Source: an uncultured Lachnospiraceae bacterium
Lineage (GTDB): Bacteria > Bacillota > Clostridia > Lachnospirales > Lachnospiraceae
Assembly (NCBI GenBank): GCA_910578555.1
Contig: CAJTPS010000013.1
Coordinates: forward strand, 34,297-92,575
DNA: 58,279 nt
Direction: 5' to 3'
Numbering within the stretch: the stretch's first letter is position 1; every line of letters begins with the position of its first letter. The position numbers and the translations under genes were made by a program. Under the pieces are notes generated by a model, which saw only the letters and a list, made by a program, of their open reading frames with translations, searched no databases and was not told the DNA's origin. Below are positions 25,453 to 32,898 of the stretch, in pieces.

Positions 25453-26125
25453 CTCTGTCCCCTTTTGCGGCTGCCTGTTTTCCTATTCTTATCTTCTCCG
25501 CCGTTTTCAGGCAATAACATGTTCCCTGATAATATCCTGCTTCGTACAGCTTCACCACAATCTCCCGCATCCGCATATCCAGTCTGTGATAGCAGACTAT
25601 GTTCTCCCATGGAAGTCCTGAAATATATTCCTGCTGGCGTTCATTTAATATCCCTAACGCCGCCGTCAGTTTCTCCGGATCCCTTCTGCTCCACCAGCCG
25701 AAATCACAGGAAATGTATATGTCATTTCCCCCGTTTTGCCCGCACAGTTTCGCTAAATACGCTGCCGGCATTCCGTCTCTCTCCTGACAATACGTTCCCT
25801 CCTTCCAGTGAATCACCCCGGCGTTCTTCCCGCCGGATGCCGCAAGCCGGAAGCTGGTTCTGCCGTACTTATCCCGTTCCATCCTGTATTCCGCTTTCCC
25901 TTGTTCTTTGCCGCTGCCCGGCTCTTTCGTAAGTACGACCCCGGTCTCAAGCAGATGTTTCCAGACTGCACCGCGCACACGTTCCGGGGGCGTGGGATAT
26001 GTCAGCTTCTCACTGATCTGCTTTACGGTATAGCCTAAATCTGCCAGATGACGGATGGCACCGCCACTGGCAGCTTCAAAAGCAAAGTCGGATAATGCAC
26101 TTTTGAAAACATCCTGTTCTGACAT
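25424..26125 (-). CDS. Unknown 233-aa protein upstream of and overlapping vanR-like gene
   Basis: No family recognised. The protein is soluble, without signal or membrane segments. Residues 20-70 (IRHLADLGYTVKQISEKLTYPTPPERVRGAVWKHLLETG) look like a helix-turn-helix or winged-helix unit; the middle (100-180) is mixed alpha/beta with CQERDG and FGWWSRRDP, and the C-terminus is Lys/Arg-rich. Its end overlaps the start of the VanR-like gene by 29 nt, implying translational coupling and a shared function. The SD is AGGAAGG. A hairpin dyad at 26141-26160 lies immediately upstream. Confidence 0.7.
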   Translation of the reverse strand: MSEQDVFKSALSDFAFEAASGGAIRHLADLGYTVKQISEKLTYPTPPERVRGAVWKHLLETGVVLTKEPGSGKEQGKAEYRMERDKYGRTSFRLAASGGKNAGVIHWKEGTYCQERDGMPAAYLAKLCGQNGGNDIYISCDFGWWSRRDPEKLTAALGILNERQQEYISGLPWENIVCYHRLDMRMREIVVKLYEAGYYQGTCYCLKTAEKIRIGKQAAAKGDRDEQENHGCG

Positions 26126-26140
26126 CAGCCTTGCCTTCCT

Positions 26141-26160
26141 GCAGTAAATTCATTTACCGC
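26141..26160. repeat. Dyad GCAGTAAA-TTCA-TTTACCGC
   Basis: Eight-bp arms with one mismatch and a 4-nt centre, lying just ahead of the SD of the unknown gene at 26125 and after the DUF1667 gene. It may be an operator for autoregulation by the putative helix-turn-helix protein or a terminator of the glycerol operon; no T-tract follows. Confidence 0.4.
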
Positions 26161-26194
26161 CATCCACCGAACAATTTCCGTCATATTACAAGCA

Positions 26195-26575
26195 TTATGC
26201 CGGGTCAAACCGATATATGCCCACATTTCTGGTTGCAACAATATCCACGCCGGTGCCTGCCACATCAGAAACGATCACATCCCCGACATGAACCGGCGCC
26301 TGCACTTCCACGTCCCTGAGTGCCTTAACGCAATCGAAGATTTTTTCTTTCGGGATATCCTGCTTCGTCTTGACGGATACCATATCCGCCGCACCGCCTG
26401 TCACCCGTACCGTCGAAGTCACGATTCTGGTCGGATTCGTGACCTCCTTTCGCCCGTAGGCTTCTCCCCTCGGGCATGTGTTACCGCTTATACTGACCAC
26501 CTCATTCCCTTCCATCTCGATGGTAAGGGCACATCCCATGGGGCAGTTGATACATGTTAAATTTCTGGTTTCCAT
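26195..26575 (-). CDS. DUF1667 protein of the glycerol operon (GlpC-like role)
   Basis: 126 aa. DUF1667 signature: LTCINCPMGCALTIE near the start, then SGNTCPRGEAYG, four cysteines likely holding an iron-sulfur centre or zinc, and a C-terminal region ending GIYRFDPA. Homologues follow glpA/glpB-like oxidoreductase genes in many Firmicutes and are thought to take part in electron transfer from glycerol-3-phosphate oxidation. ATG 26575 was chosen because GAGG lies 6 nt upstream; an in-frame ATG at 26596 would nearly touch the preceding stop (26602). Confidence 0.88.
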   Translation of the reverse strand: METRNLTCINCPMGCALTIEMEGNEVVSISGNTCPRGEAYGRKEVTNPTRIVTSTVRVTGGAADMVSVKTKQDIPKEKIFDCVKALRDVEVQAPVHVGDVIVSDVAGTGVDIVATRNVGIYRFDPA

Positions 26576-26601
26576 ATCGTCCTCATTTCTATGCACAAAA
26601 T

Positions 26602-27951
26602 CTATTCTTCCTCGATCCTGAACGTGACCGCCGCCAGATCCGGATACTGCAGAAACTGTTCCTTCGTCAGCCTCACTTCCTCCATCTCGCCCGGCGCAAA
26701 CACCTGCTTTTTCCTGTGCACCACTCTCTCATCATCAAAATAGACACTGACAAAACAGTTCTTATACACGCCGCCGACCCGGAAACGCACCGTCAGTCTC
26801 TCATCCATGTGTGAAACGCGGATCGTTGAGGGAACCGTATAGCGGACGCCGGACGTAGCGATCAGCGGGACTGCCTGACTTGCGTCTGCCTTCTCCGCAT
26901 TTGGCAGATCCTGTTCTGCCGCCTTGTCTGCCGGCCCTGTATCCTGTGTCTGCCGGCCTTCTCTCCCGGCATCGTCATACGCCGCTTTCACATACGCAGC
27001 CGCATTCCTGCCGGCTGCCGCGGCTTCCTCTGACACATAATCCACAAGATCATGCACATGAAGCACATTGCCGCAGGCAAAGACGCCGTCCAGATTCGTC
27101 TCAAGACTCTCGTTCACACTCGGACCGGAAGTGACCGGATTAATCGCAACACCCATGCCGCGGGACAGTTCATTTTCCGGAATCAGTCCTACGGAGAGTA
27201 AAAGCGTGTCGCAGTCATAATATTCTTCCGTTCCCGGAATCGGCTTATTCTTCTCGTCCACCCGGGCCAGTGTCACACCCTCTACCCGTTCTTTTCCTTT
27301 AATATCCACCACCGTATGACTCAGTTTCAGAGGAATGCCGTAGTCGTCCAGACACTGCACAATATTTCTTTTCAATCCCCCCGAATAAGGCATAAGTTCC
27401 GCCACAACCTTGACTTTAGCGCCCTCCAGTGTCATCCTTCTGGCCATGATCAATCCGATATCGCCGGAACCGAGGATGACCACCTCTCTGCCGGGCATAT
27501 ACCCTTCCATGTTGACCAGTCTCTGCGCAGTACCGGCAGAATAGATTCCCGCCGGACGATAGCCCGGTATATTGAGCGCACCTCTGGGTCTCTCCCGACA
27601 GCCCATGGCAAGGATCACTGCCTCCGCGCGGATCACGAACAATCCATCCTCCCGGTTCATCGCCGTCACGGTCTTATCCTGTCCGATCTCCATAACCATC
27701 GTATTGAGTTTATACGCGATCTTCAGTTCCTCGACCTGCCTGATAAACCGGTCGGCATACTCCGGCCCCGTCAGTTCCTCCTTAAAAGTATGAAGCCCGA
27801 AACCATTGTGAATACACTGATTCAGAATGCCTCCCAGTTCTTTATCCCTCTCTAAGATCAAAATACTTTCTATTCCGCTTTGTCTGGCGGAAACGGCGGC
27901 CGCAAGACCTGCCGGACCTCCGCCGATAATTACAATATCATAGTCTTTCAT
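26602..27951 (-). CDS. NAD(P)/FAD-dependent oxidoreductase, GlpB-like partner
   Basis: 449 aa. The N-terminal FAD-binding Rossmann motif IIGGGPAGLAAAVSA is followed by ATG-like AVILAMGCRERPRG, a second dinucleotide-binding motif VILGSGDIGLIMARRM (residues near 155), and a C-terminal FAD motif DGVFACGNVLHVHDLVDYVSEE. The last about 100 residues form a beta-rich tail. Members pair with a glpA-like dehydrogenase and DUF1667 in anaerobic glycerol-3-phosphate oxidation. There is no disulfide-type CxxC active site, so it is not thioredoxin reductase. SD GAGGA. Third gene of the glpK operon. Confidence 0.88.
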   Translation of the reverse strand: MKDYDIVIIGGGPAGLAAAVSARQSGIESILILERDKELGGILNQCIHNGFGLHTFKEELTGPEYADRFIRQVEELKIAYKLNTMVMEIGQDKTVTAMNREDGLFVIRAEAVILAMGCRERPRGALNIPGYRPAGIYSAGTAQRLVNMEGYMPGREVVILGSGDIGLIMARRMTLEGAKVKVVAELMPYSGGLKRNIVQCLDDYGIPLKLSHTVVDIKGKERVEGVTLARVDEKNKPIPGTEEYYDCDTLLLSVGLIPENELSRGMGVAINPVTSGPSVNESLETNLDGVFACGNVLHVHDLVDYVSEEAAAAGRNAAAYVKAAYDDAGREGRQTQDTGPADKAAEQDLPNAEKADASQAVPLIATSGVRYTVPSTIRVSHMDERLTVRFRVGGVYKNCFVSVYFDDERVVHRKKQVFAPGEMEEVRLTKEQFLQYPDLAAVTFRIEEE

Positions 27952-27999
27952 ACTGTCCTCGTTTCTACTCTTCCCATCTAATGTCTGCTTCGCAGCCGC

Positions 28000-29457
28000 C
28001 TACTTTTCCTTTGCGGCTGCTATAAAGATGTCCTTATTTGTGCCTGCGATCAGTCTGGACGCACCGCCTGCCTTCGTGATGTCAGACATGCTCATACCAC
28101 ATTCCCGCGAGATGATCTCCATCGTCCTGGGGGCGCAGAAGCCGGACTGACATCTTCCCATACCTGCTCTCGTCCTGCGCTTCACGCCGTCCAAGGACTT
28201 CGCGCCAAGGGGTCTTGTGACCGCGTCAATGATCTCTCCCTCGGTGACCATCTCACAGCGGCAGACAATGTTGCCGTAAGCAGGAGATTTTTTGATCAGT
28301 GCGTTTCTCTCTTCCATACTTAAAGTATTCGGATTCAAGATGCCCTGTCTTGTGGAAACGAAATCTTCGTTCTCCTTAAGTCCCATCTTCTCTCTTAATA
28401 TGTCTGCCACCATCTCGCCGATCGCCGGACAGCTCGCGATCCCCGGAGACTCAATGCCCGCACAGTCTATAAAGCCCGGTGCATCCTCCGCCTCGCCAAT
28501 GATAAAGTCATCCCCGTCCTCATGGGCACGCAGTCCCGCAAAAGAAGTAATGACCTGGCGGGCGGGAATATTTTTCACACTCATACCTGCTTTCTCCAGC
28601 ACCTGCGCCAGACCCTCTGCGGTAGTATTGATGCCTTCTTTATCTTCCACATCGATGGCGGTAGGGCCGATCAGAAGATTGCCGTGTATGGTCGGCGTAA
28701 CCAGAATGCCCTTGCCCAATTTCCCGGGCAGTGCAAAAACAGTCCTTTCCACATGGGCTCCGGCTTCCTTGTCCAGTAAACAATAATCTCCCCGCCTGGC
28801 CGTGATATGAATCTTCTTATCACTGACCATATTGTGAAACCGGTCCGCATAGACACCCGCCGCATTCACTACGTATCTCGCCCGGAATGTACCATTGTCT
28901 GTCTGCAGTTCATAGCCGTCTTCCAACCTGCCAATCCCCGTCACTTCCGTATTAAAATGAAACTCCACACCGTTGGTATAAGCATTTTCCGCCAGCGCGA
29001 TATTCAGACCGAAGGGACAGACGATTCCCGCCGTGGGTGCATACAGTGCCGCATACACATGATCCGTGACATTGGGTTCCATCTGCAGCACTTCTTCCCG
29101 GTTCAGAATCCGCAGTTCCTGCACGCCGTTGGCGATCCCTCTGTCATAGAGCGCCTGCAGATTCGGCAGATCGGCTTCGCTCAGGCACAAGACGAGAGAG
29201 CCTTTTCTCTCAAAAGGAAAATCCAGTTCCTGCGCCAGTTCTCCCATCCGCTCATTGCCGTGCACGTTCAGCTTCGCCTTGAGCGAACCCGTCACGGCGT
29301 CATACCCCGCATGCACGATCGCGCTGTTTGCCTTGGAAGTGCCGCAGCACACATCCTCCTCTTTTTCCAGCACACATATCTTCGCCTGATAACGGGACAG
29401 TTCACGGGCAATCGCCGCGCCGCACACCCCCGCCCCTATTATGATCACGTCATACAT
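28000..29457 (-). CDS. Anaerobic glycerol-3-phosphate dehydrogenase (GlpA-like) with BFD [2Fe-2S] domain
   Basis: 485 aa. Oxidises glycerol-3-phosphate to dihydroxyacetone phosphate. It has an N-terminal FAD motif VIIIGAGVCGAAIARELSRY, a DAO-fold body with GTSKANSAIVHAGYDA, and a C-terminal BFD-like domain (about 400-460) with CRCE and GRCQSGFC cysteines for an iron-sulfur cluster. ATG 29457 was chosen because homology begins at MYDVIII; the frame is open to 29553 with an unrelated-looking 32-residue extension, and GGGAG lies 11 nt before 29457. Second gene of the operon after glpK. Confidence 0.9.
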   Translation of the reverse strand: MYDVIIIGAGVCGAAIARELSRYQAKICVLEKEEDVCCGTSKANSAIVHAGYDAVTGSLKAKLNVHGNERMGELAQELDFPFERKGSLVLCLSEADLPNLQALYDRGIANGVQELRILNREEVLQMEPNVTDHVYAALYAPTAGIVCPFGLNIALAENAYTNGVEFHFNTEVTGIGRLEDGYELQTDNGTFRARYVVNAAGVYADRFHNMVSDKKIHITARRGDYCLLDKEAGAHVERTVFALPGKLGKGILVTPTIHGNLLIGPTAIDVEDKEGINTTAEGLAQVLEKAGMSVKNIPARQVITSFAGLRAHEDGDDFIIGEAEDAPGFIDCAGIESPGIASCPAIGEMVADILREKMGLKENEDFVSTRQGILNPNTLSMEERNALIKKSPAYGNIVCRCEMVTEGEIIDAVTRPLGAKSLDGVKRRTRAGMGRCQSGFCAPRTMEIISRECGMSMSDITKAGGASRLIAGTNKDIFIAAAKEK

Positions 29458-29607
29458 ATTGACAAAATCTCCCTTCCTGACCTCTATATCGTCACACAGC
29501 AATGTTCCAAATTCTCCCGGACTTCCGGTTTTATCTATCCGGAAGAAACCCAAAGCCCGAAATATTTAGCAACTCTTAGGCTGCGTTCTCTGCTGCCTTA
29601 GCGTTTC

Positions 29608-31101
29608 TTAATTTTTTGCCCACCCGTAAGCATACTTCACGGCCTTCTGCCAGCCGCGGATTCTCTCTTCCCTGTCCGCTTCTGTGATGACCGGCTTAAA
29701 AGTCCGGTCGCTGATCCAGTTCTTGATCACATCGTCCTTACTCGTCCAATAGCCTACCGCCAGTCCTGCCAGATAGGCCGCACCCATGGCCGTCGTCTCC
29801 ACGCACTGCGGTCTGGTCACCGGCAGATTCACGATGTCCGCCTGCGTCTGCATCAGAAAATCGTTGGCGCTGGCGCCGCCGTCCACCTTAAGGGAAGTGA
29901 TCTCGATCCCGGAATCCGCCTCCATCGCCGCCAGCACATCGCTTACCTGATAGGCAATCGATTCCAGTGTGGCCCGAATGATATGATATTTATTCACACC
30001 GCGGGTGATTCCCACAATCGTCCCTCTGGCATACTGATCCCAGTAAGGCGCTCCCAGACCCGTAAAAGCGGGAACCACATAGCACCCGTTCGTATCCTTC
30101 ACCTTCTTCGCCATATACTCGGAGTCCATCGCCGAATCAATCAGCCGCATCTCATCCCGAAGCCACTGCACCGCGGCGCCTGCTACGAAAATAGAGCCTT
30201 CCAGTGCATAATTTACCTTGCCGTCCAGTCCCCATGCAATCGTCGTTACCAGCCCGTTATCAGAAAATACCGGTTTTTCACCTGTATTCATGAGAAGGAA
30301 GCATCCCGTCCCGTATGTATTCTTGGCTTCTCCCGCCGTAAAACAAGTCTGCCCGAACAGTGCCGCCTGCTGATCTCCCGCCGCCCCGGCAATCGGAATC
30401 GCACCGCCCAGAAAAGAAGGGTCTGCTTCCCCGTACACGCAGCTGGAAGGCTTCACTTCCGGCAGCATGCATCTTGGAATGTCCAGCTTTGCCAGAATCT
30501 CCTCATCCCACTCTAAAGTATTGATATTAAACAGCATGGTACGTGACGCGTTAGAATAATCCGTCACATGCACCGCACCCTTCGTCAGTTTCCAGATCAG
30601 CCAGGTCTCCACCGTGCCGAACAACAGATCGCCGTTCTGCGCCCGCTCTCTGACGCCCGCCACGTGATCCAGAATCCACTTCACCTTCGTGGCCGAGAAA
30701 TAAGCGTCGATCACAAGCCCAGTCTTTTGCTTGAATTTTTCTGTCAGCCCTCTCTCTTTTAAGGCATCACAGTCTTCCGAAGTTCTTCTGCACTGCCATA
30801 CGATGGCGTGATAAACCGGTTCTCCTGTATGCTTATCCCATATGATGACCGTCTCCCGCTGGTTCGTGATACCGATCGCCGCGATCTCCTGTGCTGTGAC
30901 GCCGATCATGTTCATGGCTTCCACTGCAACCCCAAGCTGACTCGCCCAGATCTCGTCCGCATCATGCTCCACCCAGCCCGGCTTCGGGAAATACTGCGTA
31001 AATTCCCGCTGTGCCACGCTGCACATCTCACCTTTTTCATTGAAAAGAATACACCGGTTGCTGGTCGTTCCCGCATCCAATGCCATAATATATTTTGCCA
31101 T
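29608..31101 (-). CDS. glpK: Glycerol kinase
   Basis: 497 aa FGGY-family kinase that phosphorylates glycerol with ATP to sn-glycerol-3-phosphate. Seen: N-terminal ALDAGTTSNRCILF, GWVEHDADEIW, ITNQRETVIIWD, GAAGDQQAALFGQ, KNTYGTGCFLLMNTG, DGGASANDFLMQTQADI and AMGAAYLAGLA. ATG 31101 gives the family-typical MAKYIMALD start with SD GGGGG at 8 nt; the ATG at 31107 would be too close to it. It leads an operon supplying substrate to the glpA-like, glpB-like and DUF1667 genes. No glycerol facilitator gene is adjacent. Confidence 0.96.
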   Translation of the reverse strand: MAKYIMALDAGTTSNRCILFNEKGEMCSVAQREFTQYFPKPGWVEHDADEIWASQLGVAVEAMNMIGVTAQEIAAIGITNQRETVIIWDKHTGEPVYHAIVWQCRRTSEDCDALKERGLTEKFKQKTGLVIDAYFSATKVKWILDHVAGVRERAQNGDLLFGTVETWLIWKLTKGAVHVTDYSNASRTMLFNINTLEWDEEILAKLDIPRCMLPEVKPSSCVYGEADPSFLGGAIPIAGAAGDQQAALFGQTCFTAGEAKNTYGTGCFLLMNTGEKPVFSDNGLVTTIAWGLDGKVNYALEGSIFVAGAAVQWLRDEMRLIDSAMDSEYMAKKVKDTNGCYVVPAFTGLGAPYWDQYARGTIVGITRGVNKYHIIRATLESIAYQVSDVLAAMEADSGIEITSLKVDGGASANDFLMQTQADIVNLPVTRPQCVETTAMGAAYLAGLAVGYWTSKDDVIKNWISDRTFKPVITEADREERIRGWQKAVKYAYGWAKN

Positions 31102-31237
31102 TGCCATATCCCCCTGTTCCATTTATTTGCCGGAATTTCTACCCCTATTAATCACGCCGCCTGTCTCCACAGCACCGTTACCAGGCACCATCCGATCCCT
31201 ATCATCCCTCTGTCCGTATCCCTTCCGTGTTGATTCC

Positions 31238-31266
31238 ATTTTATCAGTAAGAAGCAGTGTCCACAA
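31238..31266 (-). promoter_or_regulatory. Promoter candidate for the glpK operon
   Basis: Minus-strand TTGTGG (31266-31261), 17 bp, TAAAAT (31243-31238). The remaining 31267-31497 is AT-rich noncoding DNA in which I see no convincing CRE site, terminator or gene. Confidence 0.5.
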
Positions 31267-31497
31267 TAGACAAATCATAACTATTCAGCCTTACACGATT
31301 CTGCGAATAAAACCGCTCTCCATCCGATTTCACGCGTTAAGAATCCACTAACGAAAAATTATACTCTGCTATGAAGAAAACACACGTACAATATTTCGGG
31401 AAAACATCTGAAAATTAATTCAAATAGTTTATTTTTCTCATGCTTTCACTCCACGACCAAAAGGTTCTGTCCTTTACTGCGCATACTGCCTGCATAA

Positions 31498-32655
31498 TCA
31501 CTCATACTTTTCAAACTCTCCGCTGATATACATCTTCTCCAGATTGTGCCCTTCTCTTAACTCTCTCTGTGTTGCATTACACAATGCCGTCAGTTTTCCC
31601 TCTGTTGAAAGGATAAACAGGCAGTCCGGCCGCATCAGTCTGTTCGTCATCAGATTGGTATTATGGGTCGTCATGATGATCTGGCATTTCGGATATTTTT
31701 CCTTAAAAAAGCGAACAATATTTTCTGCCATTTCATAATGGTAAAACGCATCAAACTCATCCAAATAAAGAAGTGTTGCATTACGCCCTGCTGCGACAAA
31801 TCTCCTGTATAACTCAACCAGAGCCAACGTACCACTGGATGCATTTTCAAAGAACGGAACGAGTTTATTATGCACAAAATATAATTCCTGCTGATCATCC
31901 GGCAGTTTTTTTAATGTCAATTTACATCCGATCCCCATTGCATTCAAAAACGCTTCAAAGTCTGCCAATGCATCTAAATCTTCCAGTGATTCAAAAAAAG
32001 TGTTATACATACGGTTTGGTTTTCGTCCAATTTCCTGTCGTACGGTCATCCTGGACATCCCTCTGACATAATCAGCCAGTCTTCGGAGCGGCGCCCCACT
32101 GTTCAACACCATATTACTCACCAGCCACCTGAGAAAAGGTATCTGATATTCTGTCTCTTCTTCCGCCTCCCCTGCAAAATGTGAAAGTGACTGTCTATAG
32201 CGCTCTGTACTGGCCGTTTCCACATCAATAGCACTTAAATGCTCAAAGTCATATTGTTCCTGTAAAAAATCGCAGGCATAAATCATCTCGTTGTTAAGAA
32301 ACAGTTTCTCCTCTTTCAATTCATAATTTGCAAACCGTGCATACTGATACACCACCTCATGTTTTTCAAACTGAAAGGTATAAGAAAAGACCGCCGCATC
32401 CTCCACTGAATCAGCATGAAGAAACGCTCCCTCCTCCATATGCCACAATCCCCCGAACAAAATATAGAAAATATCCACCAACGCCCTTCCAAGATTCGTC
32501 TTTCCCGTCGCATTTCTCCCGTAAATCAGCATTTTACTGATTATGCCATCCGTAATGCAGTCGTTGTTAAACTGATATCCGGCAGTATCACAGAAATCCA
32601 GACTAACCTCATCCTTAAAGTTTTTATAATTCCTAAGCGAAAATTTCTTCAGCAT
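31498..32655 (-). CDS. Stand-alone AAA ATPase of the OLD/RecF-like (AAA_15/AbiL) group
   Basis: 385 aa. N-terminal LKKFSLRNYKNFKDEVSLDF strand/helix typical of RecF/SMC-type ATPases, Walker A GRNATGKTN (near residue 48), a long helical insertion (100-260), the signature-like ENASSGTLALVELYRR, Walker B LLYLDEFDAFYH (near 297) and the H-loop MTTHNTNLM. There is no TOPRIM nuclease domain and no adjacent rloB-type or HEPN partner gene. Relatives occur in abortive-infection and other defence systems. ATG 32655 has SD GGGGG; the frame is open to 32706. It has its own promoter, and no neighbour hints at a housekeeping role. Confidence 0.85.
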   Translation of the reverse strand: MLKKFSLRNYKNFKDEVSLDFCDTAGYQFNNDCITDGIISKMLIYGRNATGKTNLGRALVDIFYILFGGLWHMEEGAFLHADSVEDAAVFSYTFQFEKHEVVYQYARFANYELKEEKLFLNNEMIYACDFLQEQYDFEHLSAIDVETASTERYRQSLSHFAGEAEEETEYQIPFLRWLVSNMVLNSGAPLRRLADYVRGMSRMTVRQEIGRKPNRMYNTFFESLEDLDALADFEAFLNAMGIGCKLTLKKLPDDQQELYFVHNKLVPFFENASSGTLALVELYRRFVAAGRNATLLYLDEFDAFYHYEMAENIVRFFKEKYPKCQIIMTTHNTNLMTNRLMRPDCLFILSTEGKLTALCNATQRELREGHNLEKMYISGEFEKYE

Positions 32656-32726
32656 ATATTTACCCCCGGTTTCACCACAACACCTGTCCATACTAATATC
32701 TGTCAAAATAATTTTTTTATATTTAC

Positions 32727-32755
32727 AGTATACCCAACAGGATATCCCTGTGCAA
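32727..32755 (-). promoter_or_regulatory. Promoter of the stand-alone ATPase gene
   Basis: Minus-strand TTGCAC (32755-32750), 17 bp, TATACT (32732-32727), about 75 nt before the ATG at 32655. Confidence 0.65.
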
Positions 32756-32764
32756 CATTTTCCG

Positions 32765-32805
32765 TAAAAAAATTACGGCAGAACATTTTCACCGTCCTGC
32801 CGCAA
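32765..32805 (-). terminator. Rho-independent terminator of the NatA/NatB operon
   Basis: A 12-bp stem with two mismatches (TTGCGGCAGGAC against GTTCTGCCGTAA on the minus strand) and a 9-nt loop, followed by a run of seven T. It lies about 95 nt after the permease stop at 32899. Confidence 0.8.
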
Positions 32806-32898
32806 TCCTGATTCATTTTATTCCCACAAAGACCATGCTGCTGCCTGCATTATGGACTCTTCCTGTCAAAACTCCACCGCCGGCGTCATTCTCTATCG

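Noticed and set aside
31267..31497. Catabolite-response element upstream of glpK
   Set aside because: A TGAAATCG half-match exists on the minus strand but the second half does not fit, so it is not reported as a CRE.
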